Positions 9,591 to 21,237 are shown, numbered from the stretch's first letter. The stretch is DNA of 64,000 bases from Vicia villosa (GCF_029867415.1 NC_081181.1:121163183-121227182), one strand, 5' to 3'. A program made the numbers and translations. Notes: generated by a model from the letters alone, not told the origin.

Positions 9591-10693
9591 GAGCGTAGTC
9601 GCTGAACGGCCTCCAGGTGACGTCGTCGTGCATCGTGCGGTCCAGGTATCCACGGTATGGTCCCATCGCATCGTTCCCCCTCTGGAGAACGTATCTGGCG
9701 GCCCCTGGGCATGGCGTCCACGTACGCAGGATCGATGTGAAAGCCGTGGATGCGGGAGAAGTATGAGATGATCCAGCTCTGAAACAGAAACACGATAATG
9801 TATTAAAAATAAATACGAAACATAAATAAATAAATAAATACGATAATGTATTAAAATAAAATGTACCGTAAGTAGTTTGCAGGATCCGACCAACTGCCTC
9901 GTCCTCCAGTTGGAGGCCTCATTCAGCTTCTGGTAGAGGTATGCCAGAGTAGCTGCCCCCCCAGTTCCACTGGTGAATGGTATCCAGGTCCATGAAGTAG
10001 CAGAGGTAGGTCACGTCGACGTACCTTGCACTCTTGTCCACAAAGCATGCAGCGCCTACCACATGCATGTACCAACACCGGAGAGCGCAGCGACGGTGAT
10101 AGTGTGTGAATAGCTCGTCACCCCGCCTCCTCAGCCTCGGCCGCCGCGTCCAGGTGGTGCTCAAAATAGCAGCTCAGTGTGGTGAACCGTACATGAGGCC
10201 CAGATGTCGTGACGCACTGAAAGTGAGCAACCTCGTGCTCCATGCCCAAATAGAGCGTCATCCACTCAATGGCCTCGACCCTCTGGATCTGGGAGTGGTG
10301 CAACAGCGGCCCCCTAATCGGCAGGTGGAGAAGACATTGCACGTCATGCAAGGTGATCGTCATCTCCCCAACCGGCAAGTGGAAAGAGGACGTCTCCTTG
10401 TGCCAGCGCTCCACAAATGCCCCCTGCATGCCGGTGCTGATGGTGGTGTACCCCGTCATGCAGAGCCCGCTAAACCCTGAACCTCGCACATGGTTGTTAA
10501 ACCACTCAGCTGCTGGTTTAAACAGACTGAAAATCTTCCGGGCGTGGTTCACCATTTTCAACGGCTCTCTCTCCTGTTACAAAAAAAAACAAATAAGCGA
10601 CATATATTAAATAAGCGACAAATAAACGGTTAAATTATAAAAAATGGTGACAAAATAAACGGTTAAATTATAAAAAATACCTCTCCCTCCCAG
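9591..10693 (-). pseudogene. Plant mobile domain (PMD, MAIN/MAIL1-like) gene remnant with introns
   Basis: Read on the minus strand. An exon begins after a polypyrimidine/CAG acceptor (exon start about 10573) and encodes a recognisable PMD: WFNNHVRGSGFSGLC, ERWHKETSSFHLPVGEMTIT, LHDVQCLLHLPIRGP, then YLCYFMDLDTIHQWNWGG. At least two frame changes occur (near 10115 and 9950). The exon ends at 9867 with a GT donor; an AT-rich intron of about 88 bases ends in a CAG at 9779. The next exon (from 9778) continues the family pattern (MHDDVTWRPFSDY) into the assembly gap. A further donor-like GAG/GTATTT near 10685 shows an upstream exon cut by the Tat LTR at 10694. PMD proteins are nuclear factors, some needed for silencing in Arabidopsis. 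This copy is GC-richer than its surroundings and could be a decayed host gene or transposon cargo. Confidence 0.7.
9779..9866 (-). other. Intron of the PMD remnant
   Basis: GT...AG intron of about 88 bases, strongly AT-rich with TAAATAAATAAATA runs, separating two GC-rich exons whose translations continue the PMD pattern. Confidence 0.6.
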
Positions 10694-11670
10694 TGTTTAC
10701 GGTGATTTCCGGTAAACAACCGCTAGTCTTCCAAACTATAATAAATATGATTTGGTTACTTGCAGGATCGACTAGATTGATCCTAGGACACATAGTCAAG
10801 AAGATTGTTATCAATGTTTGTTCGAAACCATATTCATTGTTTTTCTTCTTCAATAAGCGTTGTTCGATTAACAGAACAAATAGTCTCGACAATCACTTTG
10901 TTATATATAAATATGACTTCATCGAAGTGATATGACATAAAAATTAAAAGGACAATTGAAACGTAAAGAATCTTAAACTGCAGAAATATAAAAGACTTTG
11001 AAAGTAAATAGCGTGAAAGTAATTCGAAAGTAAATGACGTTAAAGTAAAGATGCAGAAACGTAAATGGCAAGAAATAAACGAAATGCAGTAATTCTGAAA
11101 GATAAAAACAAAAAGATAATACACATGTATTAAAATGGTGGTGTCATACGTACATTTTCTCAGCGAACTCTTTCTCTTAACGCTTGATACTTGAGTAAAT
11201 ATGTGAGTGATTTGTACAAAATGAACACACAGAATCCTAACACTAAGACTCCTATTTATACTAGTTTCGACCGTAACGGTCCTATACTAATCTGCTGCCA
11301 CGTTTCTCATCAGAACTTCCAGCGAAGCCATCTGTTGTTGAACGGTTACGAAACCGTCTTCGAATTTCAAATCTTCCCGCCTGAGTCCATCTTCGACGCG
11401 TGGCAGTGTATTAAACAAACACTACTAAAAAACACGCTAAGTAGTAATACTTGAATACATATTCTATGAATTTTGTCTAAGTCCCGAAGACATATGCTTT
11501 CATCAATCTTTCAGCGTTCACTTATCTTCATCGAACTTAGAAGTCTTTATTTTTCCGAAGCATGACCATCAGTAGCCATTTTTTAAGGGATGGCCATCAG
11601 TAACCATCTTTCCTTCGATTCTCAACTCCTTCGAAGGATAAACAACATAAAACGAAATCTTCAGCTAACA
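10694..11670 (-). repeat. 3' LTR of Tat copy 2 (977 bp)
   Basis: TGTTTAC...GCTAACA ends, matching the LTR at 8454-9424. On the minus strand a purine-rich tract lies directly upstream (11671 onward), so this is the 3' LTR of an element whose body lies to the right. Confidence 0.9.
11253..11260 (-). promoter_or_regulatory. TATA box in Tat copy 2 LTR
   Basis: TATAAATA on the minus strand, at the same place as in the copy 1 LTR. Confidence 0.6.
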
Positions 11671-11686
11671 AATTGCCCCCAATAAA
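11671..11686 (-). other. Polypurine tract of Tat copy 2
   Basis: Minus-strand ATTGGGGGCAATT directly before the LTR start TGTTAGC, the primer position for plus-strand DNA synthesis. The run of five G is typical of Tat/Ogre elements. Confidence 0.7.
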
Positions 11687-12115
11687 TGCCTGTTTCGAGA
11701 ATCAACAGAAATAGGCGTTTCTTGCCATTATAGGATTTCGTTTTTATGATCCTTGAAAGTTCCAAGACTGCTGACTAGCGTCATAATCACTGATAACACT
11801 GTTTCCGAGACGTCTTGTCATTTTCAAAGATGTCCTCTCATAACCTACATTTCCACGTTTTAACCTTACTTCCTCGATCATTACTCCTACATACTAGGAG
11901 TGAAGCTAACTCATTCGACCGCCGTTGGATTAAATCACCAGCCGCCCACGTGTCTCTCGGGCTTTTACCCAAAAGATTTAAAAAGGTTTCCGTTAAACCT
12001 TTAAATACTTGATCTTGTGTCTCTATACCCGCCTTTCATTCATCTTCTTCACCAAAAAATTGAAACATCTTCACTCTTTTTTAGAATCTTGTTCTTTCAA
12101 TCAAATAATTTCTTC
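11687..12115 (+). promoter_or_regulatory. Promoter and 5' leader of antisense PMD gene
   Basis: No ORF of note. The stretch holds a perfect G-box inside CACGTGTCTCT (11947-11957, containing the ABRE core ACGTGTC) and a TATA-like TTTAAATA at 12000-12007. A pyrimidine-rich leader (TTCATTCATCTTCTTCACC) follows, then the ATG at 12116. Spacing and composition are those of a plant Pol II promoter on the plus strand, opposite to the LTR promoter. Whether it is active cannot be told from sequence. Confidence 0.5.
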
Positions 12116-15100
12116 ATGGCTTCATCTTCAAATGTTCTTCAACCCGCTTTGAAGCTCCAATCAACGACACGTTCTGGGGAACGAGAGTTCGTTCCAAACC
12201 CTAACACTGAAGAAATACGCGCTATTTACGCTTCCCAGGTAATCATTCCCTTTGAACTCTCTGAGAAAACTCTTGCCTTTATGGGTCCGTTACCGAGTGA
12301 AAGTACCCAATCTATGAATAAGTTTTTTCCTGCTTACTACAAGACTAGACCATTAGTTAGCAAAGTTAAGATAGATGAAGACGGTCGCTCTCCTTTAGGC
12401 AAATCTGCTAATATTGAGAAAACTTCAACCGCAATCCCTTTAGCTTTAAACAAAATTAGGTTAAACTATATGACCAATTCTGTCAAAGTGTTTAGGTCAA
12501 TCCCTTTAGCCAAAGATCCTGACTTGTACTATGCCTGGCTAGAAAGGGTAGAGAAACAAAAAGGATCCTTCTGGAAAACATTAGGAATATACGATTTGAT
12601 TCAACTGTCAAGAACGGGTTTAGAATACAACCAACCCATGTTAGTAGCAGCGGTTCATTTTTGGGATGCTTCTCACAACACCTTCCATCTCCCATGTGGA
12701 ATGGTTACCCCCACGCTTTTCGACGTGGCCGCTATTACAGGACTTCGACCAACTGGTGAAACCTTCGACCCCAATGAGATGGACAATGACACTATTGGTT
12801 TTAACGATTCGCAAGTCACTTATACGACATTCATCCAGAAGCATCATATTACCACTGGAGCGACAGTATCTGATGAGGAGCATATTGCTTTTCTAGCATT
12901 ATGGCTTTCACGATGTGCCTTCTGCTCAAGGTCTATCCAAGTTGCGAAAAGGTACCTTTGCATGGCTAATCAATTGCATGCTGGGAAAAAGCTCAACCTC
13001 AGCCAACTACTTCTAGGGTCTCTTTATGAAAACCTTAGTGAAGCTGCAAACCTTACCAAGAATTTCAAATCTGGTAGTTTACTTTACGCTGGTCCTTTCT
13101 GGCTATTGCAACTGTGGCTTACTGCTACATTCGAAACTCATCTTCCCTTTCGAGGAGATGTCAATGAGGAGGATAGCATAATCAAAAATCGAACTATAGA
13201 GGGGACCAGGTTAGCTTACCTAACTCCAAAAGAAGAAATGGGAAAGCTTCATGAACATTTCCTGGCGTATTCGATGATGTTTGCTCGGCGTGACCAGTTC
13301 GATCCTTCTATGGCCCCATTTGTACACAGAACAATAGGCCCTGAATGGTTTACCTCGAAAATTTCCACCAACATCTCAGGATCAACAAGCTGAATCTATG
13401 GAAATTTGGGAAGCCTTTCTGACTCCAAGATTGTTTTCCCCACCGTCTTCGACCATCAAAGGGTCAATGTATCCTCATGTGCTATCAACCGAATTTGGTC
13501 TCAAGACAATTTGGGCTAACTCAAATAACACCCAAGTGCTTATATGAGAAAAGGAACCATATGTGTTTCCACACTTTGTATTTGACTGAAGAAGAATGTG
13601 AACAAAAAATCGACAAATACGTTGACGTCACCAATCTTTCTCCTATTCCTTTTGAACCTTCTTTTTTACTCTACACCAGATTTTCATCAATGGTGGACAG
13701 AGTATTATAGCTCTCAAATTTTTGATGCTGATAGCCTTGCTCAGGAACTAACTGCAGCTTTCAATGATGTGCAGGAGAACTTCCAAAAAGGTACTTCCAC
13801 TCATATTAAAGAAATCCAAGCTTTTCAAAAATTCTTTGAAACTATCTATAGGCCCTGATGATCTTAGTCGGACTGTTCGTGAGGCTGCAGTTACTTTGCG
13901 CGAAAAGTTTTCCGCCAAACTAAATAAGTTGAAATTGCCCTCGTATGTTCGACCAGAACTACGTTATGAAGTGGCTTTCAAACTCAATCCTCCAAAATTC
14001 CCCCCACTACCAAGTGCTGATTTTGGTGTGGCTCTAAGTCCTCCTTTCCCAGACTGGTTCGTGTGTGGGAATTCTCTCAAAATTCTTCAAGAGAGTACCA
14101 AAAAACGCGCTGAACGAGTGGTTCCGACTAAGCATACCTTGGATACTTTCAAAGGACATCTTCATATAGATCTTAAACATGTTCGTGTCCTGACTCCAAT
14201 ACCTGAAGGTCTGGATTAAGGCAATCTTTTCGACTGACTTATCTTTTCTTTATTGATATACTGATTTCAGTCTCAACTACAGCTGTTGCACAAAGGAGGA
14301 AGATTAAGGAAGCTTCTGCCTCAAAGGACTCTGGGACATCTAAAAGCAATAAACCAAGTGGGAGTGACTCCCTCGTCACTAATAAGAAGCCCACGGTACA
14401 TACTTATCTCATACTCTCAATCTTGTACAATACGTGATTAGTACTCATCTTTCTCATTTTCGACTTGCCAGAGTTCGAAACCCCCCAACGGGTTCGAAGC
14501 GGTAAAGCTTCTTCGACCACTGGTTCGGATGGCGAAGATAAATCCCCTCCTCAAACTAGACAAGGACAGAAGAAAAAATATAAAGCTGTTACCCCTTCGA
14601 GAAAAGGGAAAAAGGCAAGTCCTTCCAAAGCTGCTTCCCCTGGTGATAAAGCGTCCTCTGAAGAGTCTCCTTTGAAAGCTGCTAGTAATGCTTTCGTTGT
14701 GGAAAGCCATAATTCAAGTCCAGACAATATTCCACCCAAGGTACTTCGGGTTTGTCCCACATATTATCTTGTGATTTTAACTGAATAATCGTACTGACAC
14801 TTTACCTTGTTATTGCAGGATGATGCTGGCACTGCTACTTCCGGTTTTAAGGATCCTGGCCTCACCATTGATGTTGACAAACTTTATGGTAGTTGTCAAA
14901 CTTTAACTTTCGTTAACTAAACTCTTCAAAAGTTTATTTATTTTTGAATAACTTTGCTCTGTTTAACATAGGTACCTCTCAAAATCAAACTCGTGTTCTT
15001 TCACCAGTCTTCGAAGACGTTAGGCCAATTGCTACCATATTGCCTAATGAACCGGTCGAAGAGAGCCACTCTACTGACGAATCCCCACCTACCCATCAAG

Positions 15101-16052
15101 GCAAAAATTTGGAAGAGGATCATCCATTCTCAGGCAGCGATAATGTGAACCAGCAATCACATGACAACGAAGATTCCGCGTCGGAGAAAGATGCTATGGA
15201 AGAGATTTCTCAGCCTGAAAAACCAGTTTCTCATGGAACTTCAACTCTAGACGCAAAAACCATTCCTGAGACAACTTCGACGCCTGCCCCTGCAAAGCTT
15301 ACTCCTTCAGAGCTTAAACAACTTAAGCAAACTGATCCTCTCAGTTTCTTAAAGGCCATTATGAATGTGAATACTCCTTTGCCTCCGGAGCTTAATGTCT
15401 CAACAGCTATTACTCGCAGACTCTAGTGACAAGGAAGATATTCCCAGTCTTCTTCGACAAATAAAAGAAAGATTCTTTGGGGTCAATCTTGTAGATGTTC
15501 TCAACCGGGACCCTATTAAGAGCCACAACTTAAATCAACTTCTAAAGAAAGTAGATTTGCTTCAAGTTTCCACAGAAGTTTCAGAGGTAATTGTTCTGCT
15601 GGGCTCTTTACCTCGAGCAACTCCAAGCTAACATCCTTCGAAGGCAAAATGTCGAAAAAGAGTTATCTGAGAAAAGGCCTCTCATGACTCTTCATGGAAT
15701 TTTGCTATGGACGCAACGAAAACAAGGTGAGGCCCTCAGGCTCAAACATTCAGAAAATCAGAAGGCCATTGATGATTATGAGAAGAAAATCGGCTCTTGG
15801 AAACAAGAAATCAAGGTACTCGAGGGCAAGATAAAGGAGGCTGAAAGTTGTCAAGCAGTCCTACAAAAGTCTAATCAACAAGACTTGCTCGAAGTGGTGC
15901 AGTCAGGAATGAAACATTTCGAGGCTGCACAAAAGTTAGTGCCAGAAATCGAAAAGTTGAAGAAACACCGGGCACTAATTGAACTTCGCATGTCTTCATG
16001 GGAGACTCAATATTTGAAGATCAAAAAGGATCTCCCTGAGGATTTCAACTAA
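12116..16052 (+). pseudogene. Antisense accessory gene 1 of Tat copy 2: plant mobile domain plus C-terminal coiled coil, multi-exon
   Basis: Start ATG at 12116 (MASSSNVLQP). The frame is open to 13393 and encodes a PMD: FWKTLGIYDLIQLSR, AAVHFWDASHNTFHLPCGM, TLFDVAAITGLRPTG, FLALWLSRCAFCS. At least four frame changes follow between about 13360 and 13860; the family pattern continues (SRQFGLTQ, TPDFHQWWTEYY) in alternating frames. From about 14209, exons are separated by GT-AG introns (acceptors near 14269, 14470, 14819 and 14971; donors near 14396, 14740 and 14888). They encode a Lys/Ser/Pro-rich linker. A further frame change near 15405 precedes a Glu/Lys-rich coiled coil (about 15640-16049) ending LPEDFN. 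Introns opposite to the element's RNA and a separate promoter suggest a captured cellular gene. The function is probably nuclear, by analogy with MAIN/MAIL1; this copy looks dead. Confidence 0.7.
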
Positions 16053-16609
16053 ATGTTTTCGATCTTGTTACTTATTGCACCTTTATTTTGTAATCGAGGC
16101 CACTGTAGACATATAATATTTGTACGCTTGACTCCCTTTTATCTTTATCATATTTGCCATTGTTGATTTAGCAAATCTTTCAATTTCTTGTCAAGATATA
16201 TCTTTAGATTTCCTACAGTGCTTTTATTAAATGCAACATGTAGAACCTGAACATCTTTCAATTTCTTGCCTCTAGACTTGACGTTTCCACTTCTTCTAGC
16301 CATAATCATTATTAAAAGTGACGTCACTTTTCTCCAAAACGTCGGTTTTCAGACGTGCGTGCATCAGTTTAATGATTACTTCTAAACTTCCAAGGGCGGG
16401 AAACGGCGGAAGCCATAACTCCTTTCTTTGGAAAACCAACCGCAGTCCAATCACTCATTGGCAATTAAAACCCACCCTTCAGTATTCCCCTTCTATATAA
16501 AGGGTCCCAATATCACCTTTATTTCTCATTCATGCGTTTTCTCTCCAAACTAAACACAGAAAAAAGAAAACACCCAACTTCTCTTTCAGAACAACTTTCT
16601 TACCTTGCA
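16053..16609 (+). promoter_or_regulatory. Intergenic region and promoter of antisense gene 2
   Basis: The first part is the probable 3' UTR of gene 1 (ATAATATTTG, TTATTAAATG). Promoter-like elements follow on the plus strand: a 10-bp palindrome GTGACGTCAC with the bZIP site TGACGTCA (16319-16326), CCAAT (16447-16451) with an inverted ATTGG six bases on, TATATAA (16494-16500), then a leader of about 110 bases to the ATG at 16610. This is a well-formed Pol II promoter layout distinct from that of gene 1. Confidence 0.6.
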
Positions 16610-17345
16610 ATGGCTGAACCTCTCTTCTTTAACGACATCAAAGCCCTCATTAGAGGCGAGTTCAGACTCTCTGAGGATGAACTTGCTTCGCCATTTCATC
16701 AACATCGAAACCCTGTTTGTTAACCAGGAACTAGACTTCTACTTTGAGGAAGTCCTGGAGGGTGCCATTTACCCCAACATGGTGGCAGAATTCTGGATGA
16801 ATGCGTCTTTACGCATAGATCCTGAAGGTAGGACCACCATTGATTCTGTTATTCGACACGCTCGTCTCAGCATTACTCCCACCACTATTGCTAATCTAAT
16901 AAGATGCAATAACTCTGGTGAAACTTTTGATGACAACAGTTTCAACATGACTACTCATCTCATGCTGAGAGCTCTTGTGGATAATGACCGCTTCAGTGCC
17001 AAAGTCATCAGGATCTGGCACAAGATGCTCGTGGGGAACTTCCAACCTCGGCGGATTGACGAAAACGACATCATGGTTGAAGACTTGGAGTTTATCCTCT
17101 GCGGTCTTCGAGGGAAGAAAATTAACATCCCTTTGATGATCTTCAAGGGACTTGTTAAAGCTGTCTCTGCCGGTGTCGACCGTCGAGGGGTTGTGACTTG
17201 TCTTCCGTACGGGAGACTCCTTAGCAATATTTTTCTTAAGAAAGGCGTAGTGAGAAGGATGCGTACTTCTGGAGCTATGGATATGTTCGAGGCTGAACCT
17301 TCTCCCGTGTTGTGTTTGGACAATTTAAACCAAAGGATTGACTAG
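16610..17345 (+). pseudogene. Antisense accessory gene 2 of Tat copy 2: PF20167-like 'putative plant transposon protein'
   Basis: Start chosen at ATG 16610 (MAEPLFFNDI), which follows a TATA box and leader. A one-base shift near 16690 moves the reading to the frame that then stays open to 17345. Recognisable family features in order are IYPNMVAEFW, VIRHARLSITPTTI, RIWHKMLVGNFQP, VEDLEFILCGLRGKKINIP, and PYGRLLSNIFLKKGV. About 240 residues, single exon, no membrane segment. The same arrangement of motifs occurs in the 807-aa gene at 36775-39198 and in the fragment at 2-394. It is antisense to gag-pol and tail to tail with integrase. The role is unknown; the Pfam name reflects association with transposons, not a shown transposase activity. 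Intact but for the single frameshift. Confidence 0.75.
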
Positions 17346-17570
17346 CAAGTTTTTTACCTTAGGTTTAATCTTTTTATATATATTTATGCCTTCTTCCTTT
17401 TGTAACTTCAGATCCTATTCTTTGGATCTTTTTGTAATGAATGTACTCCCATGCTTGAAATGAAAAAGAATATTTTGGTGTCTTCTTTGATTTTTCTTTC
17501 CATAATTCTTCCTGATTGTGAAGCCATTTTGGTGCCTGACCATTTTGGCTTTTCGTAGTACCCTGGGTAT

Positions 17571-18690
17571 CTACGTCTTTGCAATCCTTACTTCGTGCAT
17601 ACTTGGTTTATATCTCTTCAAATATTTCCCGTTTACTCTCAAGATCCTATGATCTTCTGCTAATTCTTCGATTTCATAAGCATTGTTCGAGAATACTTTT
17701 AAGATTCGAAAGGGTCCTTCCCAATGTGGGGACCATTTACCAAGTGCCTGATTCTTTCGATCTATAGGCAAAATAACTTTCCAGACTAAGTCATTATTAA
17801 CAAAAGTTTTACCTTTCACCTTTTTATTATAAGCTCTGGACACTCTTTCCTTTTGCCTTTTTATCATTTCCCAGCGCTCGAAGTCTGTCTTCGTCCAAAT
17901 CTACTAAACTCATTCATCATTAACTCCCAGTATACATTGGGAGGAATGTCTGCTTGTCTTTGTATCCTTACTGATTGCAAACATATCTCAATTGGAAGTA
18001 CTGCGTCATGTCCAAACGTCAACTGGAAAGGAGTTGTATTCGTAGCTTCTTTTGGAGATGTTCGACAAGCCCAAAATGCTTGATCTAAAGTCTTATGCCA
18101 ATTCTTGGGTCTCTTTCCTACATGCTTCTTGATAAGACCAATTATTATTTTGTTTGCTGCTTCAACCTGTCCATTTGCTTGGGCATAATAAGGTGTAGAA
18201 GTAAATAGCTTGAAACCTATTTCTCTGGCAAAATCTTGCATTTTTCGTCCAGTAAAGACTGATCCCTGATCAGTTGTTATACTTTCTGGGATTCCAAATC
18301 TATATATAATGTGTTTTCTGAATAAACTCGATCACCGCCTCTTGATCCACGTTTGCCAGTGGTATTGCTTCAACCCATTTTGTGAAATAGTCTATTCCTA
18401 CCAAAATGTATCTTTGCCCTTTGGATGACTTGGGGTGAATCTCTCCAATCAAATCTAGTGCCCATCCCCTGAAAGGCCATGGTTTTACTATTGTACTTAG
18501 CTCGTTTGCTGGAACGTGTTGGATACCTGCATGTTCTTGGCCCTCTTGGCACCCTTTCGCGAACTCTATACAATCCTTTAGCATCGAAGGCCAATACATC
18601 CCATAACGAAACAAGAGCCATTTCATTTTGTGCCCTGCTTGATGTGCACCACATGCTCCACTATGTACGTTCGACAGAGCCAAGTATGCT
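17571..18690 (-). pseudogene. Integrase C-terminal remnant of Tat copy 2
   Basis: Read from 18690 leftward. It holds the integrase HHCC region (HSGACGAHQAGHKMKWLLF), core (GWALDLIGEIHPKSSKGQRY; NGQVEAANK) and C-terminus (WKVILPIDRKNQALGKWSPH; KRYKPSMHEV). Against copy 1 it has three single-base insertions in short homopolymers (near 18314, 17906 and 17870), each shifting the frame. It keeps TGG where copy 1 has TAG. The upstream part is separated by the Ogre LTR that begins at 18691. Confidence 0.88.
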
Positions 18691-18888
18691 TGTCGCGGGC
18701 GAAAAATCGTTTTGTTTCCTCTTTTTTGTGGATGAGACACCTGATGCCTTCTTTGGGCTCGAGTGCTCAAAAAAAATGATTTTTCTTTTGTACCGACCAA
18801 ACTTTTTATTATTTCCAAAGGAGGAAAAGGAAAAAAGCTGCAATAACCTAAAAGTGGGGGGAGAGATCTTTGGGTAAGAGGGTTGGTT

Positions 18889-18920
18889 ATACGAAGGGAA
18901 GGTATTAGCACCCAACGTAT
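18889..18920 (-). other. Ogre LTR hairpin in the GGGTGC/ACCTTCCC block
   Basis: On the minus strand ATACG-TT-GGG pairs with CCC-TT-CGTAT around a loop with TGCTAATACCTT. The equivalent block in the other Ogre-like LTR (49493-49525) has a different, fully paired stem, so outer pairs changed together. Confidence 0.6.
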
Positions 18921-19369
18921 CTATAGTACTCTATAGGTTTCTTTGTTATGTTTTATTCCATTCTTGTTGTGGTGGAGGTTCTTGTGAAATAGGTGGGACC
19001 TAAGGTGTTTGTTTGATTATGCTCGCAAAGATCATCGCGATCCTCTGCATACATATCCCCTAAAGGGAATCAGAGCATCTGTAGCTCGGGGTCTACGGGT
19101 GCTAAGGTTTGAGTGGTTTGAGAGAGAAGTTTTGCTTGCCAAGGATACGACCTTGTGCCTACGTATTCTCAAAGGGATGTTGAGAAAGTCAGAGCAATCG
19201 TAGTTCCCACTTATGCTAGTGGAAGCAAAGAAAAATAGACAAATGTCGTCTAAATGCTAGATGTATCTAATCTATATCATCACATACATCTGTTTGATTT
19301 TGTTTAAAAATCTTTTCATTATAAGCCCGGGGCCATGCCACTTAGGGTGCTTAGAATGATAAAGATGTT

Positions 19370-19590
19370 TTTGTTTAACCAGCCTTGTGGCAAAAACTTT
19401 CAATGAAGTCAGCCTTGTGACAAAAAGTTTTAATTAATCAGCCAGCCTCGTGGCAAAAGTTTCAATGAAGTCAGCCTTGTGACAAAAACTTTGATTAATC
19501 ATCCAGTACGGTGGTAAAACAGTTTGATTGATTAGCCAGCCTTGTGGCAAAAAGAAATTTGATTGATTAGCCAGCCTTGTGGCAAAAAAG
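19370..19590. repeat. Tandem short repeats in Ogre LTR (CAGCCTTGTGGCAAAA)
   Basis: About seven imperfect copies of a roughly 30-base unit built on CAGCC(T/C)(T/C)GTGGCAAAA plus a TTTGATTGATTAG linker, following one another. Confidence 0.75.
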
Positions 19591-19694
19591 TTTGATTGAT
19601 TGATTGTTTGTGATGATATATAAGAGATACTCCTAGTATAGAGATGAAAAATGTCTAATCTCCTAGGGTATTTGATTTGGATATTGGGGATGCT

Positions 19695-19985
19695 TATAAG
19701 AAGCCCGTGGGTCCTTGTACGAAGCCCAAGAGGAGGCTATCCGAGGGTCCTTGCATTGTAAGCCCAAGAGGAGGCTATGGGAGGGACAATCCAGGGTCCT
19801 TGCATTGTAAGCCCAAGAGGAGGCTATGGGAGGGTCACTCGTTTGTACAAAGCCCAAGGGGAGGCATGGTATAGTTGGTTTGAGCTCTTAGAGCGATTTC
19901 ACCGAGAAACCATACTCTATGTCCTAACCTAAACTAGTGGAGATTCTTTGCACGAAGCCCAATAGGAGGCTATGGGGAACCTAGT
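19695..19985. repeat. Tandem repeats in Ogre LTR (AAGCCCAAGAGGAGGCTATG)
   Basis: Five imperfect copies of a GGGTCCTTG...AAGCCCAAGAGGAGGCTATGGGAG unit, 38-60 bases apart; the last copies are more diverged. Confidence 0.7.
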
Positions 19986-20154
19986 GTTGTACTAAGTTGA
20001 ACAAGCATATAACATAATCACAAATGTGAACAAGTACAAACAAATATGCACAAGTACATGAACAATTATATGAACAATTATACATATATGACAGAGTGTG
20101 TGTATATAATGGAGTTTATGAAGGAAATATACCTGTAAGCATGATCCATTTGTA

Positions 20155-20760
20155 TACACAGGGCTCGGGACTCACACTCGGGGAGAGGTCCATTTGAGTC
20201 TATGTAAACAGGTATTCACAAAAGGGCTTGGGACTTATACCTACATGGAGGCCCGTGGTATATTTTTGGGAAGATTTAAAGAAACCTTCATTTTTGGTTT
20301 GTTATTAAAGTTAAAACAAATAGATTGAGCTATGTACAAAACGGCGTACAATGAAATACCCAATTTCATGTACTAGAGTGGGTATGTACAAAGGGGCTTG
20401 GGACTTATACCTACGTGGAGGCCCGTGGTTTATTTACAAAACATGGTTGACTGTTTATTTACAGACGCGTTGTTTGAAAAAACGGTTTGAAGATTTGTTT
20501 TGAAAGAGTTTTCTGTACAAAGAAAAAACTGTATAAAGAAAAGGAAAGGGACTTATACTCTCTAATATTCGAGAGGCCCATGTTTTATTTTCATAAAACA
20601 TGGTGGATGGTTTAAAAAAGAGTTGAAAGATTTGTTTGTTAAAAAAACTGTTTGGAAGTTTATTTGGAAAAAAGTTTTCTGTTAAAACAAAAACTGTACA
20701 AAGAAAGACGAAAGGGACTTATACTCTCTAATATTCGAGAGGCCCCACATCGTTTTGAAA
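20155..20760. repeat. Dispersed direct repeats in Ogre LTR (GGGACTTATAC...GAGGCCC)
   Basis: Repeated GGGACT(T/C)A(T/C)AC...GAGGCCC(G/A)TG(G/T) blocks at roughly 100-200 base spacing, with AAAACTGT/GTTTGAA linkers, forming an imperfect higher-order repeat. Confidence 0.6.
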
Positions 20761-21237
20761 ATCAATTGATCAATTAAAAAGATTTAATCAATAGTTTCCT
20801 TTGAAAATCAAAAAGAAATGGTTTACCGTTTTTGAAAAGGAATCGGGATCGCTCGTTTTTTTTTAAAAACGATTTGAATTTTGAAAGAAATCAATTTAAT
20901 CGAGATAAACAAGAAGATTGTCTTCAATTAACACTTAGATGATTAGGGTTTGCTTCAAAAAATATTTACAAGTGATTAAATTTGAAAATCAAATGAAAAA
21001 TAATATTTAAAAGTATTAAAATTACTTAAAAACAAGTCATTTTAAAACCAATTAAAAATGTATCAAATAAATATTTTTTTGTGATTTTTTTTAACATTGT
21101 CAAAATATGTATATTAAATAAAGAGTGTAAAAAAAATGAAGTGAAAATAATGAATTTTGATTGGTTAAATGAATGGTTAAAGTTTGTTAAAAAATGAAAG
21201 AAAATAGGTTGCAAAAAATTGGTTTTGTCTCCAATAG

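Larger units (their letters stand above)
10694..18690 (-). mobile_element. Tat-lineage Ty3/gypsy element, copy 2, 3' half only
   Basis: Minus-strand element keeping, from its 3' end, an LTR (10694-11670), a polypurine tract, two antisense accessory genes (12116-16052 and 16610-17345) and the C-terminal integrase (18690-17571). It was cut when an Ogre element inserted into the integrase at 18690/18691. The gag, RT and 5' LTR are not in the window. The LTR lies within a PMD gene remnant; the five bases left of it are cccag. Copies 1 and 2 are clearly the same family; copy 2 is more decayed. Confidence 0.88.
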
